64,000 nucleotides of DNA from positions 336,622 to 400,621 of the forward strand of contig NZ_NQVN01000002.1 of the NCBI RefSeq assembly GCF_002770725.1. The letters are read 5' to 3'. Each line of letters opens with the position of its first letter. Position 1 is the first letter of the stretch. The notes beneath the pieces were generated by a model. It ran no database searches. It was not told the DNA's origin and saw only the letters and a program-made list of their open reading frames with translations. The translations under genes were made by a program, and so were the position numbers. Positions 25,953-35,234 of the stretch are shown one piece after another. This DNA comes from Pleomorphomonas carboxyditropha. Lineage in GTDB: Bacteria > Pseudomonadota > Alphaproteobacteria > Rhizobiales > Pleomorphomonadaceae.

Positions 25953-25995
25953 TTGCCGATTTCTCATGCCCTTGCTGCACATGAGAAATCGGCAA
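25953..25995. repeat. intergenic palindrome with perfect 16-bp arms
   Basis: TTGCCGATTTCTCATG and CATGAGAAATCGGCAA form a perfect 16-bp stem around an 11-base loop. No T-run follows either arm. The length and perfection exceed a usual terminator and resemble the mosaic palindromic elements scattered through Hyphomicrobiales genomes; copy number elsewhere cannot be judged here. Confidence 0.6.
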
Positions 25996-26038
25996 TGGCT
26001 TCAATGAGCGGATGCGTCAGCATCTCCGCGAATTGGTA

Positions 26039-26800
26039 TCAGTTCTGGGTGAGGCCGGCGTCGACCATGAAATTGGCGCCGGTGCAGCCGGCGCTCTCGT
26101 CCGAGCCGAGGAACAGGGCAAGCCGGGCGACGTGGGTCGGGTTCAGGCGGAACTTCAGCGCCTGCAGCTCGACGAAGCGCCGGCCGTCGTTGGCCGAGAA
26201 CCAGCGTTTCTGCCGCTCGGTTTCGACGGCGCCCGGCACGATGCAGTTGACGCGGATGCCCGCCGGCCCGAGGTCGCGGGCGAGCGTCCGGGTGAGACCG
26301 TTGATCGCCGCCTTGGCGGTGGTGTAGCCGACCATCGCCGGATTGCCGCGCATCCACGATACCGAACCCATCATGATCACCGAGCCCCGGCCCTTCGCGC
26401 GCATGCCGGCGGCCACCGCCTGCGTCGCGAAGAACTGGTGGTCGAGATTGATCGCCAGCGCCTCGCGCCAGCCGTCCGGCTCGACGCCCTCCATGGAATG
26501 GCGATCGTCGCGACCGGCGTTGTTGACGAGGACGTCGACGGCGCCGAGCCGCTCCTCCACGCCGGCGATGGCACCGCGCAGGGCGGCGATGTCGGTGACG
26601 TCGCAGCGGATGAACATGGCGCCGGTCGCCGCGGCCGTCGCCTGGCCGGCCGGCTCGTCGATGTCGAGGAAGGCGACCGTCGCCCCCTGGCTGCCAAAGG
26701 CGGTGACTATCGCCTCGCCGATGCCCGAGGCGCCGCCGGTGACCAGCACCTTGCGGCCTTCGAGCGAACGGTAGCGGACGGTATCGAAGGGAGAGGGCAT
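26039..26800 (-). CDS. SDR-family sugar dehydrogenase
   Basis: A 253-residue short-chain dehydrogenase with cofactor loop TGGASGIGEA, an NNAGRD motif and catalytic Ser/YxxxK (MMGSVSWMRGNPAMVGYTTAK). ATG at 26800 lies 7 bases from the stop of the lactonase gene. Adjacent SMP-30 lactonase genes usually act on the lactone made by such an enzyme, so oxidation of an aldose at C1 is the simplest reading. It is the last gene of the six-gene sulfatase/importer operon. Confidence 0.82.
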   Translation of the reverse strand: MPSPFDTVRYRSLEGRKVLVTGGASGIGEAIVTAFGSQGATVAFLDIDEPAGQATAAATGAMFIRCDVTDIAALRGAIAGVEERLGAVDVLVNNAGRDDRHSMEGVEPDGWREALAINLDHQFFATQAVAAGMRAKGRGSVIMMGSVSWMRGNPAMVGYTTAKAAINGLTRTLARDLGPAGIRVNCIVPGAVETERQKRWFSANDGRRFVELQALKFRLNPTHVARLALFLGSDESAGCTGANFMVDAGLTQN

Positions 26801-26807
26801 GGCGGAT

Positions 26808-27692
26808 TCAGCCCGGCGGATGGAACAGCGGCCTGGCAAGGCCGGCGACGTCGACGCGCATGGCGAACAGTGCGCCGGACAGCGGGTATTCGGCAAGCTC
26901 GGCTTCCGGCCGGCCGGCGCGGGCGCTGGTGCAATAGAGCGTCCGCAGGTCGCGGCCGCCGAAGGCGACCATGGTCGGGCAGCGCGCCGGCACCGGGTAT
27001 TCGGCGATGAGGCGGCCGTCGGGCGCGTAGCGCTGCACCCGGCCGCCCTCGTAGAGCGCCGTCCAGTAGCAGCCGTCGGCGTCGATGGCGCCGCCGTCGG
27101 GGCGGCCGCGGTCGGTCTCGCTGCCGAAGCGGGCGAACACTCGGCGGTTGGTCGCCTCGCCGGTCGCCGGATCGTAGTCGCGGACGTAGAGGACGTGGCG
27201 GAAGGTATCGGAATGATAGAGCCGCCGGCCGTCCGGCGAGAAGGCGGTGCCGTTGGAGGTGATCAATCCGCCGTCGATCCGGACGAGACCGCGCTCGTCG
27301 AACCGGTAGAGACCGGCGTCTCCCCACTCGCGCGTCTCGTCGAGCGTGCCGACGATAAAACGGCCGGCCGGATCGACGGCGCCGTCGTTGAAGCGGCTGG
27401 TCCGCTGGTCCTCGGGGTTGTCGGCGAGCTTGCGGACGGCATGCCCGTCCCCGTCCAGCAGCCAGATGCCGGACCGCAGGCCGGCGACGAGGCCGCCGTC
27501 GTCCGAAAGGCCGATGCAGCCGACCTCCTCGGGCAGTTGGGTGGACGCATGCTCGGAGGAGGCAGGGTCGAAACGGTGGATGCGCCGGCCCTTGATGTCG
27601 ACGAAGCGCAGCACCTCCTCGGCGACCGACCAGAGCGGACTTTCGCCGAGGGCGCATTGCGCGTCGAGCGCAAGCTCGAAGCCGGCCGCCAT
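26808..27692 (-). CDS. SMP-30/gluconolactonase-family sugar lactonase
   Basis: A 294-residue six-bladed beta-propeller. Family signatures are the N-terminal LGESPLWSVAEEVLRFVDIKGRRIHRFDP (metal-binding Glu), RFNDGAVDPAGRFIVGT (Asn ligand), ITSNGTAFSPDGRRLYHSDT (Asn and Asp) and GRPDGGAIDADGCYWTALY (Asp). It hydrolyses a sugar-1,4- or 1,5-lactone to the aldonate in the cytoplasm. It sits between the binding-protein and SDR genes with spacers of 12 and 7 bases, so the pair forms the first two oxidative steps after desulfation. Confidence 0.88.
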   Translation of the reverse strand: MAAGFELALDAQCALGESPLWSVAEEVLRFVDIKGRRIHRFDPASSEHASTQLPEEVGCIGLSDDGGLVAGLRSGIWLLDGDGHAVRKLADNPEDQRTSRFNDGAVDPAGRFIVGTLDETREWGDAGLYRFDERGLVRIDGGLITSNGTAFSPDGRRLYHSDTFRHVLYVRDYDPATGEATNRRVFARFGSETDRGRPDGGAIDADGCYWTALYEGGRVQRYAPDGRLIAEYPVPARCPTMVAFGGRDLRTLYCTSARAGRPEAELAEYPLSGALFAMRVDVAGLARPLFHPPG

Positions 27693-27704
27693 CTCCGTCC
27701 CCGC

Positions 27705-28682
27705 TCAGGCGCTGGTGAACAGGTCGGCGGTGTAGTATTCGGCCGGCGGCAGCGGCTTTTCCAGCTTGCCGAACTCGACGAAGATCTTGTTGAAGTCGTC
27801 GAGCCAGCCGTTGACCGTGCCGTCCTTGGTCAGCGCATCGAGCTCCTGGCTGGTCAAGAGCTTGCGGCTGTGGGCGACGTTGGCGGTGGCGGCGGCCGGC
27901 GCGTTGAGGAAGGCGGTGGTCAGCTCGATCGACCGTTCGAGATTGGCCGCCCGGTAGTCGATCGCCTTCTTGATGACGCGCAGGAAGGTCTTCACCACCT
28001 CGGGGTTGCTCTCGACGATCTCGTTGCGGGCGACGAAGGCGTTGATGAACGAGTGGGCCGGATAGAAGTCCTGGCTCGCCGCCAGCTCCTTCAGGTCGGG
28101 AACGTGCTGCTTGATCGCGTCGATCAGCGGATACCAGATGCCGGCCGCGTCGATCTGCTTCGAGGTGAAGGCGGTGACGATGACCGACGGATCGAGCGGC
28201 ACGACGCTGATGTCGTCGATCGACAGGCCGGCCTTGGCCAGGGCGAGGCGCAGGATCATGTCGCCGGACGTGCCTTGGGGAACGCCCACCTTCTTGCCCT
28301 TGAGATCGGCGATCGAGCCGAAGCCCGCCTGGGCGATCACCCGGTCGGAGAAGCCGATATCGTTGACGCCGATCACCTTGGCCTTGCCGCTGGCCGGCAG
28401 CCACAGGGCGCCCGGCCCGATGGTGCCGAAGTTGAGGCTGCCGGCGCCCATCGCCTGGATCTGCAGCGGGCCGTTGGTGAACACCTTCAGCGACGGCGTG
28501 ACGCCTTCGGCCTCCCAGTATTTCTGGTCCTCGGCGATCGCCAGCACCGAGGCATTGGGGAAGTCGGCGATATAGCCGATGGTCAGCTCGCCGGACTGGG
28601 CGAAGGCCTGCCGCCCGAGCGGCAGCGCGGAAACCGCGGCCAGCGCCGCGGCCGTCTTGAAGAGGTGTCGTCTCGTCAGCAT
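27705..28682 (-). CDS. NitT/TauT-type ABC substrate-binding protein
   Basis: A 325-residue NMT1-like binding protein with a Tat-type leader (TRRHLFKTAAALAAVSALPLG, cleavage near QAFA). The mature domain begins GELTIGYIADFPNASVLAIAEDQKYWEAEGVTPSLKVF. Relatives bind sulfonates, taurine or aromatic sulfates. Here the ATPase and permease follow the classical TauABC/SsuABC order. The co-operonic sulfatase and sugar enzymes suggest the ligand is a sulfate ester of a sugar, unusual for this fold. Confidence 0.87.
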   Translation of the reverse strand: MLTRRHLFKTAAALAAVSALPLGRQAFAQSGELTIGYIADFPNASVLAIAEDQKYWEAEGVTPSLKVFTNGPLQIQAMGAGSLNFGTIGPGALWLPASGKAKVIGVNDIGFSDRVIAQAGFGSIADLKGKKVGVPQGTSGDMILRLALAKAGLSIDDISVVPLDPSVIVTAFTSKQIDAAGIWYPLIDAIKQHVPDLKELAASQDFYPAHSFINAFVARNEIVESNPEVVKTFLRVIKKAIDYRAANLERSIELTTAFLNAPAAATANVAHSRKLLTSQELDALTKDGTVNGWLDDFNKIFVEFGKLEKPLPPAEYYTADLFTSA

Positions 28683-28719
28683 GGTCCACTCCCTTGGTGA
28701 TGATCGGGCAGTCGCGGCT

Positions 28720-29490
28720 TCAGTTGAGGGCCGGGTGATAGACGGACCGCCACACCTCGTTGCGCAGCGCGGCGAAGGCGGCGGACAGGCGGATGTCCTC
28801 GGTGCGCGGGAACGGCAGGTCGACGTCGACGACGCGGTGGAGGCGGCCCGGGCGGGCGGCCATCACCACCACGCGGTTGGCGAGATAGACCGCCTCGTCG
28901 ACGTCGTGGGTGATGAACACCACCGTGCGCCGTTCGCGGCTCCACATGGCGAGCAACTGGTCCTGCAACTGCACGCGGGTCAGCGCGTCGAGGGCACCGA
29001 ACGGCTCGTCCATCAGCAGGATCTTGGGATTGACCGCGTAGGCGCGGGCGATGGCGCAGCGCTGCTTCATGCCGCCGGACAGCGTCTTCGGCAGCGCTCC
29101 GGCGAAATCGGTCAGGCCCACCAGGTCGATGAAGTGATCGGCGATGCGGCGGCGCTCGTCGCGGCGGTGACCGGCGATCCTGAGGCCGAATTCGACGTTC
29201 TGCCGCACGGTCAGCCAGGGGAACAGCGCGTATTGCTGAAAGATGACGCCGCGCTCCGGCCCCGGCCCCTCGACCCTGGCGCCGTCGACGGTGATGCCCC
29301 CCGACGACGGCCTGACGAGGCCGGCGGCGACGTTGAGCGCCGTCGACTTGCCGCAGCCGGACGGCCCCACCACCGTGACGAACTCGCCGTCGGCGACGTC
29401 GAGATTGAAGTCCTCGATCGCGTTGAACGGCGCCTGCCCGGCCACGGCATAGGTCTTGGTGACGTTGCGGAAGGAGATCTTGGCGGTCAT
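28720..29490 (-). CDS. NitT/TauT-type ABC transporter ATP-binding protein
   Basis: A 256-residue SsuB/TauB-like ATPase with Walker [10 protein letters not shown], signature [17 protein letters not shown] and Walker [17 protein letters not shown], followed by the switch histidine FITHDVDEA. Its start overlaps the permease stop (ATGA). It energises the importer formed with the adjacent permease and binding protein. Confidence 0.92.
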   Translation of the reverse strand: MTAKISFRNVTKTYAVAGQAPFNAIEDFNLDVADGEFVTVVGPSGCGKSTALNVAAGLVRPSSGGITVDGARVEGPGPERGVIFQQYALFPWLTVRQNVEFGLRIAGHRRDERRRIADHFIDLVGLTDFAGALPKTLSGGMKQRCAIARAYAVNPKILLMDEPFGALDALTRVQLQDQLLAMWSRERRTVVFITHDVDEAVYLANRVVVMAARPGRLHRVVDVDLPFPRTEDIRLSAAFAALRNEVWRSVYHPALN

Positions 29491-30377
29491 AGCTTCTCCT
29501 GCCAGGCGGTGAGAAAGCCGTCGATCGCCAGGACGACGCGGTCCATCAGCAGGCCGAGGACGCCGATCGAGATCAGGCTGACGAAGATGGTGGGCAGGTC
29601 GTAGTAGAGCTGGGCCTGCTGCATGCGGAAGCCGAGGCCCGACTGGGCGGCGATCAGCTCGGCGGCCACCACCGTCGCCCAGGACGAGCCGAGGCCGATG
29701 CGCACGCCGACCATGATGTAGGGCAGGGAGGCCGGCACCACGACGCGGCGGAAGATGGTGAAATCGCCGGCCCCCAGCACGCGCGCCGCGTTGATCAGCG
29801 TCTTGTCGACGTTGACGACGCCCTGGTAGGTGGCGACGACGCTCGACAGGAAGGACGACAGGAAGATCACGAAGATCTTCGGCGTCTCCTCGATGCCGAG
29901 CGTGACAATGGCCAGCGGGATGATGGCGAGCGGCGGGATGGTGCGAAAGAACTGGACATAGGGCTCGATCACCGCCCGGGCGAGGCGGTACCAGCCCATC
30001 AGGAAGCCGATCGGGATGGCGACGGCGATGCCGAGCAGGAAGCCGCTGGAGACGCGGGCGAGGCTGGCCGCCGCATCCGACCAGAGGAGGCCGTTTTTCG
30101 CCTGCACCACCGCCTGGCGGCCGACCTCGAGCGGCGTCGGCAGGCCGACCATGCCTTCGGTCGTGAACAGCCCCCAGATCAGGATGCCGGCGACGACGGC
30201 CAGGACGTTGATGGCGAGCCGGCCGGCGCGCCGGTCGAGCAGGGAGCGTTGCGCTGCGTTGCCGGCGGTGTCTTCGAGCGGTGCGGGCGCCAATGCCGTC
30301 TTCCCTTCGGCAGAGCGGGTGAGACGCGGCCGGCGGAAAGCGGCCGGGTCCGGGCGGTCGGAGGCGGCGAGCGTCAT
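29487..30377 (-). CDS. NitT/TauT-type ABC transporter permease
   Basis: A 296-residue SsuC/TauC-like permease. It has a polar N-terminal tail of about 55 residues, then roughly six membrane segments, with the EAA-like loop [48 protein letters not shown] at 30377 overlaps the sulfatase stop and its own stop overlaps the ATPase start, so sulfatase, permease and ATPase are translationally coupled. Confidence 0.92.
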   Translation of the reverse strand: MTLAASDRPDPAAFRRPRLTRSAEGKTALAPAPLEDTAGNAAQRSLLDRRAGRLAINVLAVVAGILIWGLFTTEGMVGLPTPLEVGRQAVVQAKNGLLWSDAAASLARVSSGFLLGIAVAIPIGFLMGWYRLARAVIEPYVQFFRTIPPLAIIPLAIVTLGIEETPKIFVIFLSSFLSSVVATYQGVVNVDKTLINAARVLGAGDFTIFRRVVVPASLPYIMVGVRIGLGSSWATVVAAELIAAQSGLGFRMQQAQLYYDLPTIFVSLISIGVLGLLMDRVVLAIDGFLTAWQEKL

Positions 30378-31807
30378 CTCGCCTCCGCCAGGAGATCGCG
30401 GGTGCGATAGTTGGACTCGATCAGCCAATCGCGGATGGCATCGAGCAATTCGCGCCGCTTGTCGAGATGGGCGGGATCGTCCCAGAGATTGTCGACCTCT
30501 GCCGGGTCGTTGTCGAGATCGAACAACTGGCCCTCGTCGGTGCCCTTGAACTGGACGAGCTTCCAGTTCTCCGAGCGGACGCCGATGATGAAGTCGGCGC
30601 CGGTCAGCGAGATGTCGCCGGCCTGCTCGAAGAAGACGTGGGCGCGCGGCGTCCACGCCGTTCCCTCCAGGGCGGGCTTCAGGCTCGCGGCCTCGAAGCT
30701 CGCGGGCGGCGTGATGCCGGCGTATTCGAGGATGGTCGGCCCGAGGTCGAACAACTGGCAGAGGCCGTCGACGCGGCGGCCGCCCGCGAAACGCCCGGCC
30801 GTCGACCAGACGATGGCCGGCACGCGCGTCACGGCGTCGTACATCGACCACTTCTGGCTGAGGCCGTGGTCGCCGAGGCATTCGCCGTGGTCGGAGGCGA
30901 AGATGACGATGGCGTCGTCGAGATAGCCGCGATCGCCCAGGACGCCGAGCAGTTCGCCGATCTTCTCGTCGATCAGCGTGACGTTGCCGAGATAGTGCGC
31001 CCAGAGCCGCTGCAATTGCTCGCGGGACGGCTCGAGGTCCCAGGCGACAGAATCGTGATCGACCGCGACGTCGTGGTGGCGCTTTTCCCTGAGGGCCGTC
31101 GGCAGGCTGTCGATTTCGGCTTGCGACGGTGCGGGCAGCGGCAGGTCGTCGCGGTCGAGATAGGCCGCCGAATAGCGGGCCGGCGGATCGTAGGGCGGAT
31201 GCGGCCCGGGAAAGCCGACCTGCAGGAACAGCGGCTCCGTTTTCGGATAGGTGTTGACCCACCACTTGGCCATGTTGGCGACGAAGGTGTCGGAGTGCAG
31301 CTCCTCCGGCAGTTCCCAGTCGAAGGCGCCGAGCCGCTCGCGGTAGTCGTCGCGCTGCCGGTAGAGCTCGCGCTGCTGCTTGACGAGACCGTGGGCGGCG
31401 AGCGCCTTGTCCCATTCGTCGAAGAACCAGCGGCCGTCGAGATAGCGGTCCTTGTTCTCGACCACGTAGCGCTCGTCGAAGCCGGCATCGGCGTCGTAGG
31501 GCACGGTGTGCATCTTGCCGACGTTGACGCAGCGGTAGCCGGCCTCGCGCAACTGCGACACCCAGGTGCGCCGCCACTTCTGGCCGTTGGCCAGGATGCC
31601 GGTGCTGTGGGGATAGTAGCCGGTGAACAGGCTCGCCCGCGACGGCACGCAGCTCGGCGCGGTGATATGGCAGTTGGAAAACACCACGCCCCGCTCGGCG
31701 AGCGCGTCGATGTTGGGCGTCGAGGCATAGGGAAAGCCGAGGGCGCCGATCGAATCGTAGCGTTGCTGATCGGTGATGATGAGAATGATGTTCGGCCGTG
31801 CCGCCAT
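30374..31807 (-). CDS. sulfatase (Cys-type), probable carbohydrate sulfatase
   Basis: A 477-residue type I sulfatase: N-terminal [18 protein letters not shown], formylglycine motif CVPSR with Cys53 ([19 protein letters not shown]), and [14 protein letters not shown] metal/active-site loop. No signal peptide, so it works in the cytoplasm on an imported ester. It lacks the choline-sulfatase C-terminal block, so the substrate differs from that of BetC. First gene of a coupled operon with importer, lactonase and SDR; a sulfated sugar is the inferred substrate. Divergent from the LacI gene with an operator-like palindrome between them. Confidence 0.88.
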   Translation of the reverse strand: MAARPNIILIITDQQRYDSIGALGFPYASTPNIDALAERGVVFSNCHITAPSCVPSRASLFTGYYPHSTGILANGQKWRRTWVSQLREAGYRCVNVGKMHTVPYDADAGFDERYVVENKDRYLDGRWFFDEWDKALAAHGLVKQQRELYRQRDDYRERLGAFDWELPEELHSDTFVANMAKWWVNTYPKTEPLFLQVGFPGPHPPYDPPARYSAAYLDRDDLPLPAPSQAEIDSLPTALREKRHHDVAVDHDSVAWDLEPSREQLQRLWAHYLGNVTLIDEKIGELLGVLGDRGYLDDAIVIFASDHGECLGDHGLSQKWSMYDAVTRVPAIVWSTAGRFAGGRRVDGLCQLFDLGPTILEYAGITPPASFEAASLKPALEGTAWTPRAHVFFEQAGDISLTGADFIIGVRSENWKLVQFKGTDEGQLFDLDNDPAEVDNLWDDPAHLDKRRELLDAIRDWLIESNYRTRDLLAEAR

Positions 31808-31900
31808 GCGCGCCCCCGTTCGGATAGGTCCCGATCCTAGAGACAGGCGCCGGCGACAGAAGACATGGATTTGCTAATTCCGGCCCGATCGGGACAAAAA

Positions 31901-31914
31901 AGTTACCGATAACT
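31901..31914. promoter_or_regulatory. LacI-family operator candidate
   Basis: AGTTACCGATAACT, a 14-base near-perfect palindrome with a central CG, in the 168-base divergent region between the sulfatase and the LacI gene. It resembles GntR/LacI-type operators (TTACCGGTAA core). It is positioned to control the sulfatase operon and the lacI-maturase pair together. Confidence 0.6.
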
Positions 31915-31975
31915 CAACGTTCACTTGGGCGGCGAACCTGCCGTTCGCCAGGGCGTTCGGTATATAAAAGGCCGG

Positions 31976-33043
31976 ATGACCGACAGGACGACGCCGACCC
32001 TTGCCTCCATCGCCGCTCGCGTCGGCGTTTCCGTCAACACGGTTTCGCGCGCCCTCAGGGCGCCGAACACGGTGCGCCCCGAACTGCGCCAGAAAATACG
32101 CGCGGCGATGGACGAACTCAATTACGTCCCCAACCGGCTGGCCGGTGGCCTGTCCGGCACTCGCTCCGACGTGGTCGGCGTGATCGTCACCTCGCTGCAC
32201 CATTCGGAATTTGCCAGCCTCGTCGACACGTTGCAGGCCGAGCTTCTCGCCCAAGACTTGCAGGTGATGCTCGCCAATACCCGCTACGATCCCGACGAGG
32301 AGGTCCGCCTCGTCCGCGCCGTGCTGAGCTGGCGGCCGGCCGCCATCGCCATCGTCGGCATCGACCATCCGCCGAAGGCGGTCGAACTGCTGAAGGCGGC
32401 CGGCGTGCCGGTGGTCGAAATGTGGGACGTCGACGGCCCGGTGATCGATACCGCCGTCGGCATCGATCACCGGGCGATCGGCCGCGCCCAGGGGCAGCAC
32501 CTCGTCGAGCGGGGCTATCGGCGCCTCGCCTTCCTCGGCAGCCTCCGCGACAACGACAGCCGCGCCCACAAACGCCTGGCGGGCGTCGAGGAGGCGACGT
32601 CGGCGGCCGGCCTCGGCCATGTGGTGCGGAGGACCGAACCGCTGCCGGGCAACCCCGACCTCGGCGAACGTCTGCTGGGCGAGCTGATCGAGCGGCAGTC
32701 CGACGTCGACGCCGTCGTCTGCAACAGCGACGTTATCGCCTACGGCGTGCTGCGCGGGCTGCGGCGGCTCGGTCGCGACGTGCCCGGCGACGTCGGCGTG
32801 ATCGGCTTCGGCGACAGCGAGGCATCGAGCTGCCTCACCCCGGCGCTCACCACCGTCCGCCCGGACCGCGAGGCGATCGGCCGGCTGGCCGCCGCCGCCA
32901 TCCTGTCGCGCATCGACGGCGGCGGGCCGGAAATCCGGCGTGCCGACTGGCGCCTGATGACGCGGGAAACGACGGCCCGCCAATCCCGGATACCGCTTGC
33001 CATGGCAGCGGCCATTCCGGCCGATCCTCTCGGGAAAGGCTAG
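31976..33043 (+). CDS. LacI-family transcriptional regulator
   Basis: A 355-residue LacI protein: N-terminal helix-turn-helix and hinge (TLASIAARVGVSVNTVSRALRAPNTVRPELRQKI, then LNYVPNRLAGGLSG), followed by a periplasmic-binding-like effector domain (GVIVTSLHHSEFASLVDTLQ; VDAVVCNSDVIAYGVLRGL; GVIGFGDSEAS). ATG at 31976 is used because it gives a normal N-terminus; the frame opens 17 codons earlier. LacI regulators usually sense a sugar, supporting a carbohydrate substrate for the divergent operon. It ends 7 bases before the maturase gene. Confidence 0.9.
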   Translation: MTDRTTPTLASIAARVGVSVNTVSRALRAPNTVRPELRQKIRAAMDELNYVPNRLAGGLSGTRSDVVGVIVTSLHHSEFASLVDTLQAELLAQDLQVMLANTRYDPDEEVRLVRAVLSWRPAAIAIVGIDHPPKAVELLKAAGVPVVEMWDVDGPVIDTAVGIDHRAIGRAQGQHLVERGYRRLAFLGSLRDNDSRAHKRLAGVEEATSAAGLGHVVRRTEPLPGNPDLGERLLGELIERQSDVDAVVCNSDVIAYGVLRGLRRLGRDVPGDVGVIGFGDSEASSCLTPALTTVRPDREAIGRLAAAAILSRIDGGGPEIRRADWRLMTRETTARQSRIPLAMAAAIPADPLGKG

Positions 33044-33050
33044 GTCATCG

Positions 33051-34298
33051 ATGTCCGCCCAGCGCCGAACGGCCCGCAAGCCCTTCCACGTCATGGCCAA
33101 GCCGACCGGCTTCCAGTGCAACATCGCCTGCGACTACTGCTTCTATCTCGAAAAGGAAGCCGGCACGCTGAAGCCCCGGACGCACCAGCGGCACATGGAC
33201 GACGCGACGCTCGACGCCTTCGTCCGCAGCTATATCGAGGCCAATCCCGCGCAGACGGTGGAATTCGCCTGGCAGGGCGGCGAGCCGACGCTGGCCGGCA
33301 TCGCCTTCTACGAGAAGGCGCTGGCGCTGCAGGCAAAATACGCCCGCGGCAAGACGGTCACCAACGCCATGCAGACCAATGGCCTGTTGATCGACGACGC
33401 CTGGGCGAAGTTCCTCGCAGACAATAAATTTCTCGTCGGCGTGTCGATCGACGGCCCGCCGCACATCCACGACCGCCACCGCGTCGCCCGCAACGGCCGC
33501 GGCGTCGCCGACCGGGTGCTCGCCGGCCTCGACCATCTGAGGCGGCAGGGCGTCGAGCACAACGTTCTCACCGTGGTCAACGCCACCACGGCCGAGCATC
33601 CGGCCGAGATCTACCGCTACCTGACGGGCGATCTCGGCGAGACCTTCCTGCAGTTCATCCCCGCCGTCGAGCAGCGGCCGGCCGGCGCCACCGCCGGCGA
33701 GCTCGCCCATCCGCAGGCAACCGTCGCCCGCCTCACCGACTGGTCGGTGTCCGGCGAGGCCTACGGCCGCTTCATGATCGGCATCTTCGAGGAATGGGTG
33801 CGGCGCGACGTCGGCCGGGTCTTCGTGCAACTGTTCGACAACGCGCTGGCCGCCTGGCTCGGCGAGCGGGCGAGCCTCTGCATCATGCAGCCGTCCTGCG
33901 GCGCCGCGCTGGTCGTCGAGCAGAACGGCGATGTCTATTCCTGCGACCACTACGTCTATCCCGAGCACCGGCTCGGCAACCTCCGGACAGATTCCCTCGC
34001 CGCCCTGGTCGACGGCCGCAAGCAGCACGCCTTCGGCATGATGAAGACCGAGCTGACGCCCGACTGCGTGCGCTGCGACTGGCGCTTCGCCTGCCACGGC
34101 GGCTGTCCCAAGCACCGCATCCACCAGGTCGGCAACCGCTGGCACAACCATCTCTGCGCCGGCTACAAGGCGATGTTCGCCCACATGGACCCCTACATGC
34201 GCTTCATGGCCGAACAGATCCGCCGCGGACGAGCCCCGGCCGACGTAATGTGTTTCGCATCGGCCATCGCCGCCGACCGCCCGTCGACTGCCTGTTGA
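33051..34298 (+). CDS. anaerobic sulfatase-maturating enzyme (radical SAM/SPASM)
   Basis: A 415-residue radical SAM enzyme of the anSME type. It has the cluster motif at Cys23, Cys27 and Cys30 (CNIACDYC), the MAKPTG start typical of the family, WQGGEPTL, and a C-terminal SPASM region with several cysteines (SCGAALVVEQNGDVYSCDHYVYPEHRLGN; CVRCDWRFACHGGCPKHR). It oxidises the active-site cysteine of sulfatases to formylglycine without oxygen. Both sulfatases in this region are Cys-type, so both are possible clients. Co-transcribed with the LacI regulator. No oxygen-dependent formylglycine-generating enzyme is visible in the window. Confidence 0.92.
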   Translation: MSAQRRTARKPFHVMAKPTGFQCNIACDYCFYLEKEAGTLKPRTHQRHMDDATLDAFVRSYIEANPAQTVEFAWQGGEPTLAGIAFYEKALALQAKYARGKTVTNAMQTNGLLIDDAWAKFLADNKFLVGVSIDGPPHIHDRHRVARNGRGVADRVLAGLDHLRRQGVEHNVLTVVNATTAEHPAEIYRYLTGDLGETFLQFIPAVEQRPAGATAGELAHPQATVARLTDWSVSGEAYGRFMIGIFEEWVRRDVGRVFVQLFDNALAAWLGERASLCIMQPSCGAALVVEQNGDVYSCDHYVYPEHRLGNLRTDSLAALVDGRKQHAFGMMKTELTPDCVRCDWRFACHGGCPKHRIHQVGNRWHNHLCAGYKAMFAHMDPYMRFMAEQIRRGRAPADVMCFASAIAADRPSTAC

Positions 34299-34395
34299 CG
34301 ATACTCCCGATCGTCGGATGCGGTTGCGGGATCAGGCCGCCGTCAACCCCAAGGTATCAGCGCGCCGACCTGGGCTTCGGCACCGACGACGGAAT

Positions 34396-35145
34396 TTACG
34401 CCGCTATGGAATTGATAAATGCCAGGACTTCGCGCGTGTCCTGAAGACGATAGGGCGCATTGCTTTCTCCAGGCCCCACGCGGATTGAAATGCCGCCTAG
34501 AGAATTGACGATCAAAAACCCGGCTTCGTCCGCTAAATCATCGCCAATAAAAACAGGTATGCGTCCTGAAAACGGTACCCGGGCCATCAGTCTGCCAATG
34601 CCGCATCCCTTGTCGGCTACGACCGGTCTGAACTCGGCAACGCCCCGACCGGCCTGCAGCGCAAAATCCGGCATGACTTTGCAAGTGTCGAAGGCGAATT
34701 GACAGGCGAGGTCGGCAATCTCGAGCGCGTCGTGGAATTGCAGCACAACCGTAAGGGATTTTCTTTCCACATAGACCCCTCGGTGCTTTTCCGCCCACGC
34801 CGACGAAAGCGCGAACAGGCGTTCAAGCCCCTCGACAATGCGATTCAGGTTTTCACCGGCGAGACCGAATTCGATCGGGGAGTTGGGTGCCGCCCGAAAT
34901 TCGAAACCATGCGCTCCCGAAATTGCCAGTTGAATCGGTCCGAGCAGCTTGTCGAATTCGGCAACTCCACGCCCGCTGACGATAGCCGTGGCGCCGCCGG
35001 TCCTTTGTACCAGCCGTTCGAGCAGACCCGGCAACCGTGGATCGACTTCGGGTATCAGTCTGGTTTCGGATGCATAAGGGACAAGCGTCCCGTCGAAGTC
35101 GAGCATCAGAGCGATTTTGCCAGGCTGGACAACGGGTGGCATCAT
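34396..35145 (-). CDS. HAD-IIB phosphatase, trehalose-6-phosphate phosphatase (OtsB)-like
   Basis: A 249-residue HAD phosphatase of the OtsB family: nucleophile motif DFDGTLVPY near residue 16, AIVSGR motif II, conserved lysine in VVADKGCGI and acidic motif GDDLADE. Standard reaction is trehalose-6-P to trehalose. No otsA is adjacent; the gene is the last of a leftward SorC-SDR-HAD series, so another sugar phosphate may be the real substrate. Its base composition is visibly less G+C-rich than that of neighbouring loci, as for the two genes upstream. Confidence 0.82.
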   Translation of the reverse strand: MMPPVVQPGKIALMLDFDGTLVPYASETRLIPEVDPRLPGLLERLVQRTGGATAIVSGRGVAEFDKLLGPIQLAISGAHGFEFRAAPNSPIEFGLAGENLNRIVEGLERLFALSSAWAEKHRGVYVERKSLTVVLQFHDALEIADLACQFAFDTCKVMPDFALQAGRGVAEFRPVVADKGCGIGRLMARVPFSGRIPVFIGDDLADEAGFLIVNSLGGISIRVGPGESNAPYRLQDTREVLAFINSIAA

Positions 35146-35234
35146 AATTCGATCTTCGGCATGGACTGGGCCCTTTCGACTTGAGCTCAGCCTTCAGGCT
35201 GAGCTCGATTAGTCTCTTCTTTGCGGGGAGCCGT

